Under the pieces are notes generated by a model that was given only the letters and a program-made list of their open reading frames with translations, had not been told where the DNA came from and did not search any database. The position numbers and the translations under genes are program-made. 64,000 nucleotides of DNA from Platycnemis pennipes (Eukaryota; Arthropoda; Insecta; Odonata; Platycnemididae): positions 69,712,698-69,776,697 of the forward strand of contig OW121855.1 of NCBI GenBank assembly GCA_933228895.1. The letters are read 5' to 3'. Position 1 is the first letter of the stretch, and the number at the start of each line of letters is the position of its first letter. Below, in pieces: positions 9,881 through 20,749 of this stretch.

Positions 9881-11320
9881 AGATTTCCGTGGATGCCGGA
9901 GAGAGAGAGAGAGTATTCACGGGCTGTTAATGCGTTAAAATACTCGAAATTTCTGGGCTCGCATTGTTCGCGTAAGGGTTGGTTCTCCTTTGTGTCCCCG
10001 TTTTCCTCGTCGGCCGAGAGGGGTTGCTGCTGGTTCTGCGGCACCTTCCGTGTTCTTTCCTGGGCGTGTCGGACACTGTACGTATAAGCGAGAGGGATGT
10101 CCGAGTCGGGTTGGCATTGACGTCAGACCCAAGGGGGAGAGGCCTGGAGTGGCCTTTTGAGACCATTCATCGTCTGCCCCTATGAATTAGCTGACGTATT
10201 TGTGGCAAAACTTGCGACAACGCGAAATTGAAAATTTTCTGGAATGCCGTGAACAGTTGCTTTTCCTTCATTTCTGTTTCAGCTTTCGTCCCCCATTTGA
10301 GAGACCGTCGATTAATTACGTAACGCTAAATGGGGGAGCAACTACTAAGATACACTGTCGATGGGAAATAGAGAAATTCAGACTTCCGTAACGCTGGAGA
10401 GTTGACCCATTCTTGTTATAATTTTTTGTTGCAAAGATATTGATGGGACACGTAAATTACTGGTATTGAGAAATAAGTTAGTTATTATAAAATAAATGTT
10501 TGTTTTATCATTCACCAAATGAGAGATATCTATGTTACGTAATTTAGGTGATAGTCTTTGAGAATGTTAGGAGCGTTATGGGGAGGGGGGGGTGGGGTAA
10601 AACATTGGAAAATCAGTATTTCGTAATGTATGCATGGTCCCTTATATTCCTTCGTTTAATCAAAAATGGAACCGTATGATAATTTATGATGGTCATAATG
10701 AGACAAATGATAACAAAACTTCAATCCATCTACAACTACGTCATTTTCGATGCAATCGCAAAACGAACAACCAATGCGGTAAATGGCACTCTCGTAGCTT
10801 TTAGTGCGGTGGTCATACCGATCTGATTGGGAATATGGCTGAAAAATTAACTAACTTTAGACCTAATCCCAATCGGCATTGTGTCTATCCTTCTGCAGGT
10901 AATTACTATTTTCCGTCCGATTTAGCACATTTTAAAATATCTTCGATGATGACGTTATTCTGATCTCTTTCTAGTTTTTAAAGTTGAATGCATCATCATA
11001 ATATTGTGTTTCAAATAGGTTTATCGAAGTGCCGAGAATAAATAATATTCGGGAGACTTCCACGAATATAATTGTGTGCGACTTTTTTGTCCGCGGTTCG
11101 TTAAATTTTTCGTTTTGATAACATCGAATTAGATCAATTATCACGATAATTTGTCCGACCGCAATCCGGGCATTGGCAAAAAAAAATACAGTCCACCGAT
11201 GATTTTCAACTTTCGGTGAGCCGCTGGTTCATTTGGCGAGAGAGGAAGGGGGAGTTTATTTTCCACGATTGATTTTTTGACAAGGTTGTTGGTTCCTTGA
11301 CGCGGGGACTGCCCTCTGGA
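9881..11320. other. Non-coding DNA with a CRE near 10118
   Basis: The first part (to about 10190) is moderately GC-rich. It has a GA microsatellite at 9899-9912, a TATAAG at 10083-10088 and a perfect CRE TGACGTCA at 10118-10125. A splice-acceptor-like CTTCATTTCTGTTTCAG ends near 10281 but leads into no convincing exon. From 10400 on the sequence is AT-rich with nothing recognised. Confidence 0.4.
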
Positions 11321-11324
11321 TCAT

Positions 11325-12110
11325 ATATACCAACTGATTACCCTGAAATCCAGGGTGTGTGGTAGTGGGTGAATAATCACCAAACGTGCCCTAACAATAC
11401 GCACGAATAGGTAAAATTTTGGGTGCTTCATTACGGGTTGATATTAGTATCTGACGTTACAGAAAGTCCACCTACTCCACAACATGCTAGGAGATTCATT
11501 AAAAACGTGTAATTCCTTTCCAGGTTCGTGCAGACTGGTGAAAACCTTTAAGCGTTCATTACCTTTCCTAATTATCTATTCGTTTAATTTTCATCTGTTA
11601 ATGTCTCTTTTTACTCGAAGAAAATTAAATTTTAATCTCCTTCTCCTTGCTGTTTTATCCTCGAATTGTGTATCTATAATGTAGTCACCAGTATAACGCT
11701 GGAGTTTTTCGTATGTTTTTCACATTTGTAGTGAAGGTCTCCGTGTTGAATTTCTCCAGTAGTTTTTAATGTTTTATTTCGCCCGGTATTGGAGTAGTGA
11801 TTCCCAACCTAATTGTTTTAAACAATTTTGACACTGATAGCGTGTAGGACAATCATTTTAAACACCACTCCGCTGTACAATATCTGATTACGAGATCATT
11901 GCTATTTCACCCGGATCCCATATACTCCCTGCATACTCAAGGTGGGGCCCAATAGCGTGGACATCGAGCTTTCTTTCTCTGGTCACATTTCCCTTAGTAC
12001 TCTTTTGATAAATCAGTCCGACTTCCCCTGAACCATATAGACCTACTAGCTACATATTCTAATAGGTGGGGTCTAGCTAGTGAATTGCAACATAGCTAGT
12101 TCGCTCTGTC
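11325..12110 (-). pseudogene. Decayed LINE family B copy or copies (RT C-terminus and 3' end)
   Basis: A degenerate 3' end (CCAGGGTGTGTGGTAGTGGG on the plus strand near 11350) lies some 600 bp from a minus-strand remnant of the reverse-transcriptase C-terminal region. Translation of the complement of about 11900-11960 gives HLEYAGSIWDPGE, then SDIVQRSGV, closely parallel to HLEYVASVWDPNE and SVQRRAARFV in the copy at 43 kb. A second, more decayed trace of the same segment lies at about 12030-12110 (TCTAGCTAGTGAATTGC), so two overlapping or nested copies may be present. All frames are broken. Confidence 0.6.
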
Positions 12111-12450
12111 ATCATTTTTTCTAGTATTCTTTCAATTAATCTTTACTTGACGTGACGCATGCGTGGCCGTAACTCGGGGTAACAGTGGAGAGGAATGGAG
12201 TGTGGGAATGGACCCTAATTGTTGGGGGATGATACGTCTCCTGCACCCCTCGCAATCCGATGCGTTGCATTGTTCATATCGGTCCCCTATTACTTTTTCA
12301 AACGTGCAGATTGCCGCAAAGATTGGACGGAGGACGACGATTGAACTCGGGAACATTATCGATATATCATTTCCTCACCCTCGAGCGAGCATCGCCCGTC
12401 GACATTGATCATTTTCTCGCCATTTTATTTTAATACGCACGTAATCTTAC
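12111..12450. other. Non-coding DNA, nothing recognised
   Basis: Mixed-composition interval without a recognisable gene. The two opposing open frames at 12132-12408 show no domain. Confidence 0.4.
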
Positions 12451-12559
12451 AGGGAGGGGTGATCGGATTACTGTGGGGGCTGGAGGCTTACCATCCTGAG
12501 GTCCCGGGTTTATATCTCGGCAGTATCAGAGGTTTTTCTATGGTCAGCCTTTTTGACTT

Positions 12560-12680
12560 TATAGGAGAAAAGTTATCAACACTGCTGTTTCCACATACAC
12601 GTTTATTAGGCACGACCATGGTTTCGTAGCAAGGCTACATCATCAGGTGATTCCACAATGTTTTGCCTGAGTCTGTGTCG
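12560..12680 (-). mobile_element. Short Penelope-type/retrozyme-like element fragment
   Basis: About 121 bp bounded by a perfect 10-bp direct repeat TTTTTGACTT at 12550-12559 and 12681-12690. On the minus strand it contains a hammerhead ribozyme core (separate entry) followed by GTGCCTAATAAACGTG and GTGGAAACAGCAGTGTTG. From memory, hammerhead motifs with very short stem III are known in Penelope-like retroelements and in small non-autonomous retrozymes. The element is either a truncated Penelope-like copy or such a short derivative. Confidence 0.55.
12611..12649 (-). ncRNA. Hammerhead ribozyme-like core (type I, minimal stem III)
   Basis: The minus strand gives the conserved elements in order. 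They are: a 3-bp stem I (CAC, complement of 12647-12649); CTGATGA (complement of 12640-12646); hairpin GTAGC-CTT-GCTAC as stem II (12626-12638); GAAA (12622-12625); a very short stem III, ACC/GGT around AT; the GTC cleavage triplet (12614-12616); and GTG closing stem I. One extra T lies between CTGATGA and stem II, which may weaken activity. Stem III of 3 bp with a 2-base loop would be unstable as a monomer, as in Penelope-type motifs thought to act as dimers. Confidence 0.65.
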
Positions 12681-13035
12681 TTTTTGACTTGAGTTTAGTG
12701 AATAGGAGACTATTTTACCTCAGGTGAAAGAAAGAAAGTTTTGAAATGTATGAAGAGGTTAGCTGATTGGAGAATCGAGATTAGAGCTGCGTCAAATCAA
12801 TCTTAGATATTAAATTATGAAGTTCATGTTGTGTGGAGAACACTTAGAGCTCAATACTTCGTCCGTCGGATAGGACGTTAATTTATGGATACCTTTGCGC
12901 CTTTCGTTAAGGGTAGGCTATGAAGCTTTCCTTGAAATCCAAGCATTTCATGGTGATTGTTTATAAATGCGAACCTATTGACAAGTAAGGGTCTTTGTAT
13001 CTTTAAGAATGAGTTGGTGGATATTTGGTTGGAAT

Positions 13036-13093
13036 GTACATCTATATCTACATAATATCCTGCAATCCACCATAAAGGTGTGTGGCAGGGGTA
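13036..13093 (-). mobile_element. LINE family B 3' terminus (severely truncated)
   Basis: The plus strand reads ATCTACATAATATCCTGCAA, then a CCACCATAAAGG and GTGTGTGGCAGGGG core, nearly identical to 7271-7325. It begins with the tandem ATCTAT/ATCTAC hexamer that forms the 3' tail of this LINE. No reverse-transcriptase remnant is visible upstream. Confidence 0.6.
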
Positions 13094-13239
13094 AAAATAT
13101 GATAAATCATTTCAGGCTCCATAAAAAAAAGCATTATACAGAAAATTATCTATCACTCCCTTCCCCACAAAAAACTAGTTTTTTTAATGGAATTATAACA
13201 ATTTCACTAGGAATTGGAATTATATAATGGAATTATAAC

Positions 13240-13649
13240 TAGGGATGGGTCATTTCCACTTTTTTTCGGTTCCGGTTCGGTTCTTAACTTCGGTTCCGAT
13301 TCTCGGTTCCGGCTCTTAATTTACCACTTACTTTGCATTGCTCAATGGTAAGATAAGGTAATTTCATTAATCATTTTCAGAGACATACTGCTTGAAAAAG
13401 AATACTTCATTATATTTTTGTGTATAGTAATTTTAACGACTGAATTAGAATAATTAGCGACATTGAAGCATCTAAGTACACTATTTCACCAGGTTTTAAT
13501 GTGAAGCCTCCACTTTCGGAGTGTGAGTAGGTTTCAAACTGGTTTTCGCGCCAATTATTTCTGTACCGATTATTTGTGGCCTCGGTTCCGGTTCTAAGCT
13601 CAAGAACCGGTGGAACCGAGAACCGAAAAACCGAACCGACCCATCCCTA
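13240..13649. mobile_element. hAT-like MITE, 410 bp, perfect 8-bp target duplication
   Basis: Flanked by a perfect 8-bp direct repeat ATTATAAC (13232-13239 and 13650-13657). The ends are inverted: left TAGGGATGGGTC, and right GACCCATCCCTA, 12 of 12 complementary. Subterminal regions on both ends carry repeated GGTTCC/GGTTCGG (left) and GAACCG (right) motifs, possible transposase-binding repeats. The 8-bp duplication and the AGGGATGGG-type end fit the hAT superfamily. There is no coding capacity, so it is a non-autonomous element. Intact ends and duplication suggest a fairly recent insertion. Confidence 0.88.
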
Positions 13650-13657
13650 ATTATAAC

Positions 13658-14480
13658 AATCTCACTCAAGTAGGGATTGTACGATTAACATTCCTTTCAT
13701 ACTTTTCCATTTCCAGAACATGCCGTGGATTTTATCTGTGGTACTATTTATTCCATAGTGGTGTGAAATTTATTTATTACCTCCGTGTTTGTGGGTCTTG
13801 CTTTTATGAGCTGTGGTAGCGAGCGGAGCTCAACATATGCTCCTGGTAAGCGCGTTCGCGATGCGCGACAACAAATGACGCACTGTGGATCGCGGCGCAC
13901 CGCCTCTTCTTCCCTTCCTTCTCGTGGCTTCGACCGTAATCAGACAGTCGTGTTTGCCCACGGATTGCGTGGTCGGGTCGGGTAAACTCGCGAACGTGGG
14001 CTCTCAGGGGTCACGGGCTAAAATAAACTTGTCGCGTGCCCCGGGCATCCCGCGGGACAGGCGGGGATGGGAGGGGGTGGGTTAGAGATACTCCCAGAGT
14101 GACTTGCGGGGAAGCAGGGTGGTGTCATTCGCGACGGCATTATCAAAGTGAAACGGGCGACTGTTGTCTCCCTCTTGGTTCATTTGCGTGCGCGTGTCGG
14201 TCAGCTTGCGTTGATGTCCGTATCGGCCTCAACAAACGGGAAACTACTTCGGCAACCCTCGCGTTTATAAGTGTTGTGGCTCGATAAGAAAAAAGCTCCA
14301 GCCCATAGCACAACCTTCGTACTTCCTCATCTCATGCAACTATTCATGCCCTAAGTTCCTGCTATATTGTCGTCAATTTTATAACTTGAACATTTATTGC
14401 TTTTATGGAATGTCTTTCGGGAATATTCGTTCCGTTTCATTTATCTTCGTTTGCATTCGGATTTTTACTTCACTTCGCAG
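13658..14480. other. Non-coding DNA with a CpG-rich block at about 13840-14240
   Basis: From about 13840 to 14240 the sequence is CpG-rich (for example GCGCGTTCGCGATGCGCGAC near 13850). The open frames there have no recognisable domain. The flanks are AT-rich. The block may be a regulatory CpG-rich segment, but no core promoter motif stands out. Confidence 0.4.
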
Positions 14481-14638
14481 GCCAACGGAAACGCATCAGT
14501 GAGGTTATTGATATGCCGCAGTCTTTGTACTCTATCCCCAATAGTCGCGTTTATGGCCGAATGTGGCGTTTACTGCAGAAACAGCCTTCGCTTGAGACAC
14601 GTCAAAATGTGATTATTTTGTGCAGACTAACAAATTGA
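14481..14638 (+). CDS. Candidate terminal exon, 52 codons (weak)
   Basis: A reasonable splice acceptor (TTTTTACTTCACTTCGCAG, AG at 14479-14480) opens onto a 52-codon frame that includes ISEVIDMPQSLYSIPNSR, then VYGRMWRLLQKQPSLETRQN, and stops at TGA. The composition is ordinary and not repetitive, unlike most frames here. No family is recognised and no upstream exon was identified. It could be a real last exon, part of a decayed transposon, or chance. Confidence 0.17.
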
Positions 14639-16808
14639 CGGAATGATTATTACTTCTTTAGATGATGAAATGAAGAGGGTTTGCGTTGTTCCTCCCGAGT
14701 TCAAAGATGAATTTTTAAGCATAAATTTATTATGCTCCCTCATGTTTTGAGTGCTGAAATATTTTTTCTCCAAATTTATTTATTGTCTTGTACTTTATTT
14801 ATTAATTATATGATCCCCTTTTACGCCAATCTCGAATTGGATATCGTCAGAAGATGGTATTAATGATAGCAGTACTATCGCTGAGGTGGGTAATTATGTA
14901 ATAAATGAAGTAATTAATCTTATTTGGATTAATTACTTCATTCGTTGGTTGGTAAGATTTATAGGCGAGTTTAGCACATGGGTAACCACAATGCATGTAA
15001 GGCTTCAAAAAGTGGGTGATAGAGATGATAGAAGTAGATTCCCGTTGATGGATGAAGCATTCCCTGGATTCAGAATATAGCAGGAAGAATCCTAATTATT
15101 GCTTGAGGCCAGAAAGGAGGAATTTTATGCAAGGAAATGAAGAATACAGAAAAGAAAGGTAAAAATTCACATTCGGGATGGATTCTAAAACTTTTGGTTT
15201 TTTCATTGGTCGTTAATTTAGTTCGAGACTTCTCAACTGTGACTTTTCTCTGCGTGACGTCCAATAATTTGGTAATCCCGTGAGAATTAAATTCAATTTT
15301 TTTGTAGATTAAACCCTTTTTTACGACAACGGTTTTAATCGTGCCTTTAAACTCCTGGATGCTCGAAACCCCTAACGTGTTCGCATACGAAGCCAGAGTT
15401 GACGGCGTAAATGATTGCTAACGCGAGGGAAAGTGGCTCCCGTGATAATAGTGTTTAGAGAGCGAGTTATCGCCGGAACGCTTGAGTGGTTCGTGAAAGA
15501 CTATTTGCTCCCCTATGCCCTGCCTGAAAACAGTGATTTCGACTCCGTTATCTAAAACACGATGCGTGAGTCGCCGTGACTACGTTAAATTGGATACGCA
15601 TTAGCCTACCAGTTGGGTGGTTGGATCGCGTTTCTCGGGAGATGTTCTCCGGTTCGGGCACAATATCCTTATCTGGTTAATTTAAGCATCGTGTGGTGCG
15701 TTGGCTTTTGAACCGGCCAGACGGTCATGGAATTAATCCCGAGGAAAGGTTGTCAGAAATGCGGGGCTCGCGTGAAAAGGAAGGAATACGATCACACCCT
15801 TTCACCACGCTTCGCGAAATTCTTTTTTTCGGGTGGGGAAATGTATACAAGAAGAAAGAGGTAAAAGTCGTTTCAAAAGTCGGAAAGAGCTTACGATTTG
15901 GTTCGGCTCAAGCCCCCGCAAGTTCACGCGTCCTTTCACGCTAGGGAGTTTGATATTCTGAAGTAGTGTTGTGCGCCCGGAGTCCAAACCGTACCTCCTT
16001 GATCAGTCTAGTTCTAGGGCCAAATTCAGAATCTTATCTAAAATCCTGCTTCTACTGCTTAGTCCTAAGATCTCTATTTCGAGCCAAATAGGTGCGCAAA
16101 TTCACCCTGCAAAGTTGGTATTATTTCTCAGCGCCACGCTTTGAACCATGCAATAATAATAATTGTATTCCCCATATACATTGAGTATACATTAATAGCA
16201 ATTCATTTAATTGAGGAATATAGGCACCCCTTAGAAAACAAAGCTTCCTGATTTGGGGTTTACGACTCATTCACAGGTAACCATGGATTATCATACAAAC
16301 TAAATCAACATATGTAGATCAAAAACACTCTACGTGCCGTCAAAGTATACTGAATACATAATATAGTGACATTGCTGTATTTAAATATTCACATGTACAT
16401 GTACTTAGGAGTTTTTTAGAAATATTTTATAATATTAATAAACACAATAGAAAAATGTATGCTAACCTTGTTAAAATAACTTATACAATCTTTTGAATTA
16501 GGTATTCTACCTCTTTCTGACTGAACAACCAGGCCCTAACGCTTTTCCAGAATTTAGCGTAATTTTTTAAATAACGCAATGTTTTGAGGGAGTGCACAAA
16601 AAATTTTGGGACTTAGATACAGGTAAGAGTGGCGAAACAGTTCAAAATTTGGTTCGAGGTTCGGGATCGAGGAGAATCTCTAGATGCACGCTTTTGAACT
16701 CGTAATTGATATTTGATGACATAAGCAGGAGAAGCTAGACTGTAGACAAGATGTAATACCACCTTTTCTGGTAGAATCTGTAAGCCAATTCCACTTGTTG
16801 CAGGGAAT
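14639..16808. other. Non-coding DNA with one perfect inverted repeat
   Basis: No gene recognised. A perfect inverted repeat with 15-bp arms and a 9-bp spacer lies at 14904-14942 (AATGAAGTAATTAAT / ATTAATTACTTCATT). A SINE-like head without a proper B box lies near 15606-15680. The 16100-16600 segment is very AT-rich. Confidence 0.4.
14904..14942. repeat. Perfect 15-bp inverted repeat (hairpin)
   Basis: Left arm 14904-14918 and right arm 14928-14942 are exact reverse complements (AATGAAGTAATTAAT), separated by CTTATTTGG. It could form a cruciform or RNA hairpin. No neighbouring gene is identified for it to regulate. It may be the remains of a small foldback element. Confidence 0.6.
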
Positions 16809-16997
16809 TTATGATGTAAGCAGAAGAAGCGAGACTAGTTGAGGTTCTGAATGTGGCCCATAGTGTACGCCCTTACTGGCCACATTGATTAGGTTGTCGC
16901 GTCTTCTGTTTAGGGTTTTCATAAAACTTCTCTTTTCTACCACTCTTCTCAGGACTTCCTCCTTACTTACTCGGTCGATCCATTTACTCTTCATCAT
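16809..16997 (-). pseudogene. LINE family D relic (C-terminal region of RT polyprotein)
   Basis: The minus-strand translation includes SKWIDRVSKEEVLRRVVEKR, then SFMKTLNRRRDNLI. This resembles the segment after the reverse transcriptase in animal non-LTR elements (the W-DRV-NEEVLRRVGE-RS-MKTI-RR-like pattern, from memory). Related decayed copies occur at about 29790-30310 and 51855-52330, also on the minus strand. Downstream sequence to about 16700 may belong to the same element. It lacks catalytic domains and is inactive. Confidence 0.6.
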
Positions 16998-18239
16998 TCA
17001 AAATGTTATCTTGCCATCTTATCCTGCGTATCCTCTCACTTTCAAGTCGCTGCCTCCCTACAAGCCCTCAGAAACAATTTTCGTATCTTAACTCGTCACA
17101 CTTTCTTCTACAAGTCCTGCTCTTTGCTTTTATTTTAGCCTAGCCACTCCTCTCCATTATCACGTAGCTAAAATCTAGAGAGCCCTTGTTCTGCTTTTCC
17201 AATATCCCAAGGTCACGATCGATGCAGAGACACGCTCCACGCCATCGTTTTGATGTTATCGCCACTCGCATTCAACCTATGTGCCTGCCTGCTTGGTGAG
17301 AGTTTTTTCTTTCTCCAACACTCGACACCTACGTTCTAGTGAATCGTCCCATTTAGAGCCTTCTCTCTCTATCCATCCCACGCAATCTCTTCGCCGATCT
17401 CTCGGGGAGGTGACAGAAGGCTAGGTTGTGCTAGATTCCCTGCCTTAAACAGCGCGCACGACACGACCTTCGCGTTCCCGAGTGCGCCAAGCACTTATCT
17501 TTCATCCACGCTGACGTCTGCGTGGAAGTAGTGACGTCTTACGTGCCCGACTCCGCCAATTTAATGCTTAAATTATATTTTCGTCGGGTGGAAGCCATCT
17601 CTAATACGTTTCCGAATTCGTTTGGCAGTTTTTTAAATGTCGAGTTTAAGCATCTATTGTCGTCATGGCAACATAGGGAGCAACGAGTGTACCCTCCCGC
17701 GACGCCATTTTGTTGATCGCAGTAGAAATCACTGCGGGTTAAATAACATAAAAATATACGATGATTGATATTCCCCTTTGATACCTTCTTCTCCCCATTA
17801 TAGTGTAAAATGTAAATCGTGTTACTTATCGTGCAAAACAAATGAAAATGCTGTAAAATATATATATATATACGGAAAAAATATGGACAAATTTATAAAA
17901 TTATGAAATATTGATGTATTTAATTGTTCTACAGAAAGATAACTTGATGAAGAAGGTTAGCTTTGGCCACAGTTGTGCCACCGTTGGCTTGCATAGTTAT
18001 CGGAAATTTTAGGTGCCTTGTATAGCTAATGGGACACGTAGTATGTGGTATAGCAATATTATTATTTCTAATGCTAAACGAATGCGGAGTTTCTTGAATT
18101 ATATTTTTACAGGTTTAACTCTATGAGCATCTATGATCACTAAATTGAAAATGTTCATGACTAATTACGTCGGACAATGGCTTTCATCTTTAGCACGCAT
18201 CTTTCAGCGGGTCTCTCTCGTTCATTCTCGTTCGTAGCT
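16998..18239. other. Non-coding DNA, nothing firm
   Basis: A pyrimidine-rich stretch (about 17000-17420) may include more decayed LINE sequence, but I cannot read it. The segment 17450-17720 has moderate GC content, two TGACGTCT-like half-CREs and a 64-codon open frame of no known family. A short TA microsatellite lies at 17857-17872. The rest is AT-rich. Confidence 0.35.
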
Positions 18240-18960
18240 ATATGTGGGCCGGAAGGAAGAGTAAATTGGTTCTCTGCCTTTCCCTGTTTAGCCCCCCCCC
18301 CCTCTACCCACTCCCCCCCACTACCCGCCCCCCGCATGACTCACGCACGGTGATAAACAACCGATCACCATCGTGGTGGCTTTTTACGGCCCCAGCGCGA
18401 AGGGCGATCGCGTATTTGCATTCATGGGGCTTGCGATAGACGCTCGCCTTGGAGGGAGGGCTTCGCTGGGCCTTAATAATACCGAGTCGGACGGTCGGCC
18501 GTGTTACGACCGCGCTGGATTCAGTGGCGCGGCAAAGGGTAAAGGGGGGGGAGTGGTTCTACGGGCACGCGATTCTGTTTCCCGCTCCCTTACCGCACCC
18601 GCTATTGCCGCATCCCTCCCGCACCCCTCCCTCCAGCCCAACTGCTTCCCTTTGTCGTGTCCTCCTCTTTCCACACCCGCAAAACTTTACCATCCCCGAA
18701 CCACCCGTCCAACAGCAGCAAAGGACTACGTGTCAATGAATGCGTTGCCAAGGGCAACGCGTGCATTCCTCGCCTACGGCGTCGGAAAAGCTTTTTATCT
18801 CTCTCTCTCGCTATTTCTCTTTTCTCTCTCTCTCTCTCCATCTCCCTCACTTTTCCTCTTTCTCTTTTCATCCCCTCCGCATCAGTTTCGCGCGGCTTAA
18901 CCCTTAACATTGGGGACGGCGTGTATATTATGGGTGTAGGTGCGTAGTTAAATTCTCGGG
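18240..18960. other. GC-rich block with CT-rich low-complexity tract
   Basis: A GC-rich segment with a poly-C run near 18292-18303 and a CT-rich tract at about 18798-18880. Overlapping frames of 96-175 codons occur on both strands, but they encode serine/proline/leucine-rich or arginine/glutamate-rich simple sequence. I read them as consequences of composition and not as genes. Confidence 0.45.
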
Positions 18961-20485
18961 GATGCCATACGCTGTTTTGGCCGGTGTGAAATCATTATCG
19001 TTGTTTGAAGTTGTCCGTGACGCCACCTAATCACGCACACGTGGTGGCGCGACGTACTAAAATCTCGTGTCGTTATACACCTTCATTTCCCACTACTGTG
19101 GTTGGTTGCATGCAGGATTTTTTGGCGGTATTGTGACGATAAAATTCTTAGGTTAACAGTAATATAAGTTTTTCACCGCTAATTACTTTTAATCCTATCA
19201 TTAAGTTGCGTTTTCCTTAGTTTTCTCAATTTTGTTAAGTAGAAGTTTTCTTTCATTGATCTCAATGCCTGAAGTTTGCATCCATGGGATCTAGCAGTTA
19301 CTAGATAGTGAAGATCAATATGTATGCCGGTGAATTTCAGCCTCTATGTAATGAAATTTATCCATTTATAACTAATGAATGATATTTTAGCCATTTTCCT
19401 GGCTTTTTACTGCACAAAATGATCGTACTCTCGAATTTAAATGCGTTAAGTTTGAAATTTGGCGAAAAATGGATGGCATATCGATCGATACATAGCGGTC
19501 GGAAAGTCGGCGACTGACTTTCACAGCGTCTGTTGCATACATTAATGAACGATACGTATCGAGTGATATTTTGGTCGTCGTTGTCAGATTACGCGGCTTG
19601 TTTATATCGTGCATATAATTGAAATACAGCAACTATGGCCATCACGTTAATAAAAACTTTTTGATCGTTACAAACCCGTGCCAGGTATCCAGACCCAACA
19701 TCTCATCCCACGAAACGAATGATTCCGATCTTGTATATATTCCCACACCAAGGCACACCGCTGCCCTGCCATTTTTGCATTGTAGTGCCGAGATCGGCGA
19801 TTGTTTTTGACTAAAACTTTTTAAAGTTATGTATGTTTTAATAATGAAATAAATTTAACATGTTCAGCGCCACGGAATTTTTGTGGTCTAAATGCGTCAT
19901 TGTGAGCCATGGGAATAAAATTTTTGTGACCAAATCATTCATTAATTTCATATAAAGAATAATAATTATCATCATTATTCATCCGAAATGATTTGTGGCT
20001 GAATATATTTTGTTCCAAATTTCCTCGCAGTGTTTTTTTTTTATTCTGCTACCAGATTTCAAATCGCTTGCATACTATGAAAAGCGAAAAGCGGATTAAA
20101 TAGTAGCGGTTTACTAGTAGCGACCCCTGACTAGTCGTTGGGATTCGTTTGTTTCTCCTGGGCACGTCTAAGTTTACGGTGAAGAGGTTTTTCTCAGAAC
20201 TCAGTGATGAACCTTGCATCTTGATGCAGCTTCTAGTCTGCCTAGTTCCAGTCCATACTTGGTATTATGCCACCCTATTTCCCTATTTTCCCCGGAACTA
20301 GTCGTGAGAATTCCTTTTACACCTCCGTCTTTCCCCTCCTAATCGTCTTGTCGTGTAACTCTCCAGGGACCGACCGTGATAGACAGCTAACCTTCAGGTA
20401 AGATAACCATATAGGTTGCGAGATTGTTTTCTGGCTCCGTTATGATGGTGTGTTGTCGTATCAGTCTTATAAGCTGAAGCTATAG
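18961..20485. other. AT-rich unique DNA
   Basis: No gene or repeat family recognised. Short open frames at 19387-19632 (minus) and 19619-19810 (plus) have no recognisable motif. Confidence 0.45.
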
Positions 20486-20749
20486 CAGGGGTGAAATATG
20501 ATTTTAAATCGACGGGCCGAAGTTGATTTCCACAAGATCATCAAAACCCCAAACTATGTATTATGGGTTGTATAATAATAGAACTACTTTTATTGATATG
20601 AACAACTTCAAAACAAGAATAACAAAAAAAGCTTGATTACCGATTTTGCTGCCTCTTGTACCTACAGTGAAAAGTTACCTGACGCGTGGTGCTTCAGCCA
20701 ACTGTCATGAGGGATAATTTTGCAATAAGCCACAGGTTTCCTGCCCCTG
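20486..20749. mobile_element. hAT-like MITE, 264 bp
   Basis: The ends are inverted: left CAGGGGTGAAAT and right GTTTCCTGCCCCTG, whose complement starts CAGGGGCAGGAAAC. The interior near the left end has a CGACGGGCCGAAGTTGATT segment typical, from memory, of hAT MITEs with CAGGGG termini. The flanking octamers AGCTATAG and GGTTATAC match at 5 of 8 positions, consistent with an aged 8-bp duplication. There is no coding capacity. Confidence 0.55.

Larger units (their letters stand above)
12451..12985 (+). mobile_element. SINE family A copy split by an inserted element
   Basis: The tRNA-like head (GTGATCGGATTACTG, then CCATCCTGAGGTCCCGGGTT) runs to about 12547. The 3' domain resumes near 12826 with GTGTGGAGAACACTTAG, then CTTCGTCCGTCGGATAGGAC and CTTTCGTTAAGGGTAGGC, in the same orientation. 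About 280 bp unrelated to family A separates the halves and includes the hammerhead-bearing element at 12560-12680. The simplest reading is a SINE disrupted by one or more later insertions. Confidence 0.7.

Noticed and set aside
15606..15680. SINE-like head
   Set aside because: The GGTTCGGGCAC motif does not fit the B box at its second half and no body shared with other copies follows.
18373..18900. 175-codon plus-strand open frame
   Set aside because: Ends in a serine/leucine/phenylalanine repeat from a CT tract; no domain.
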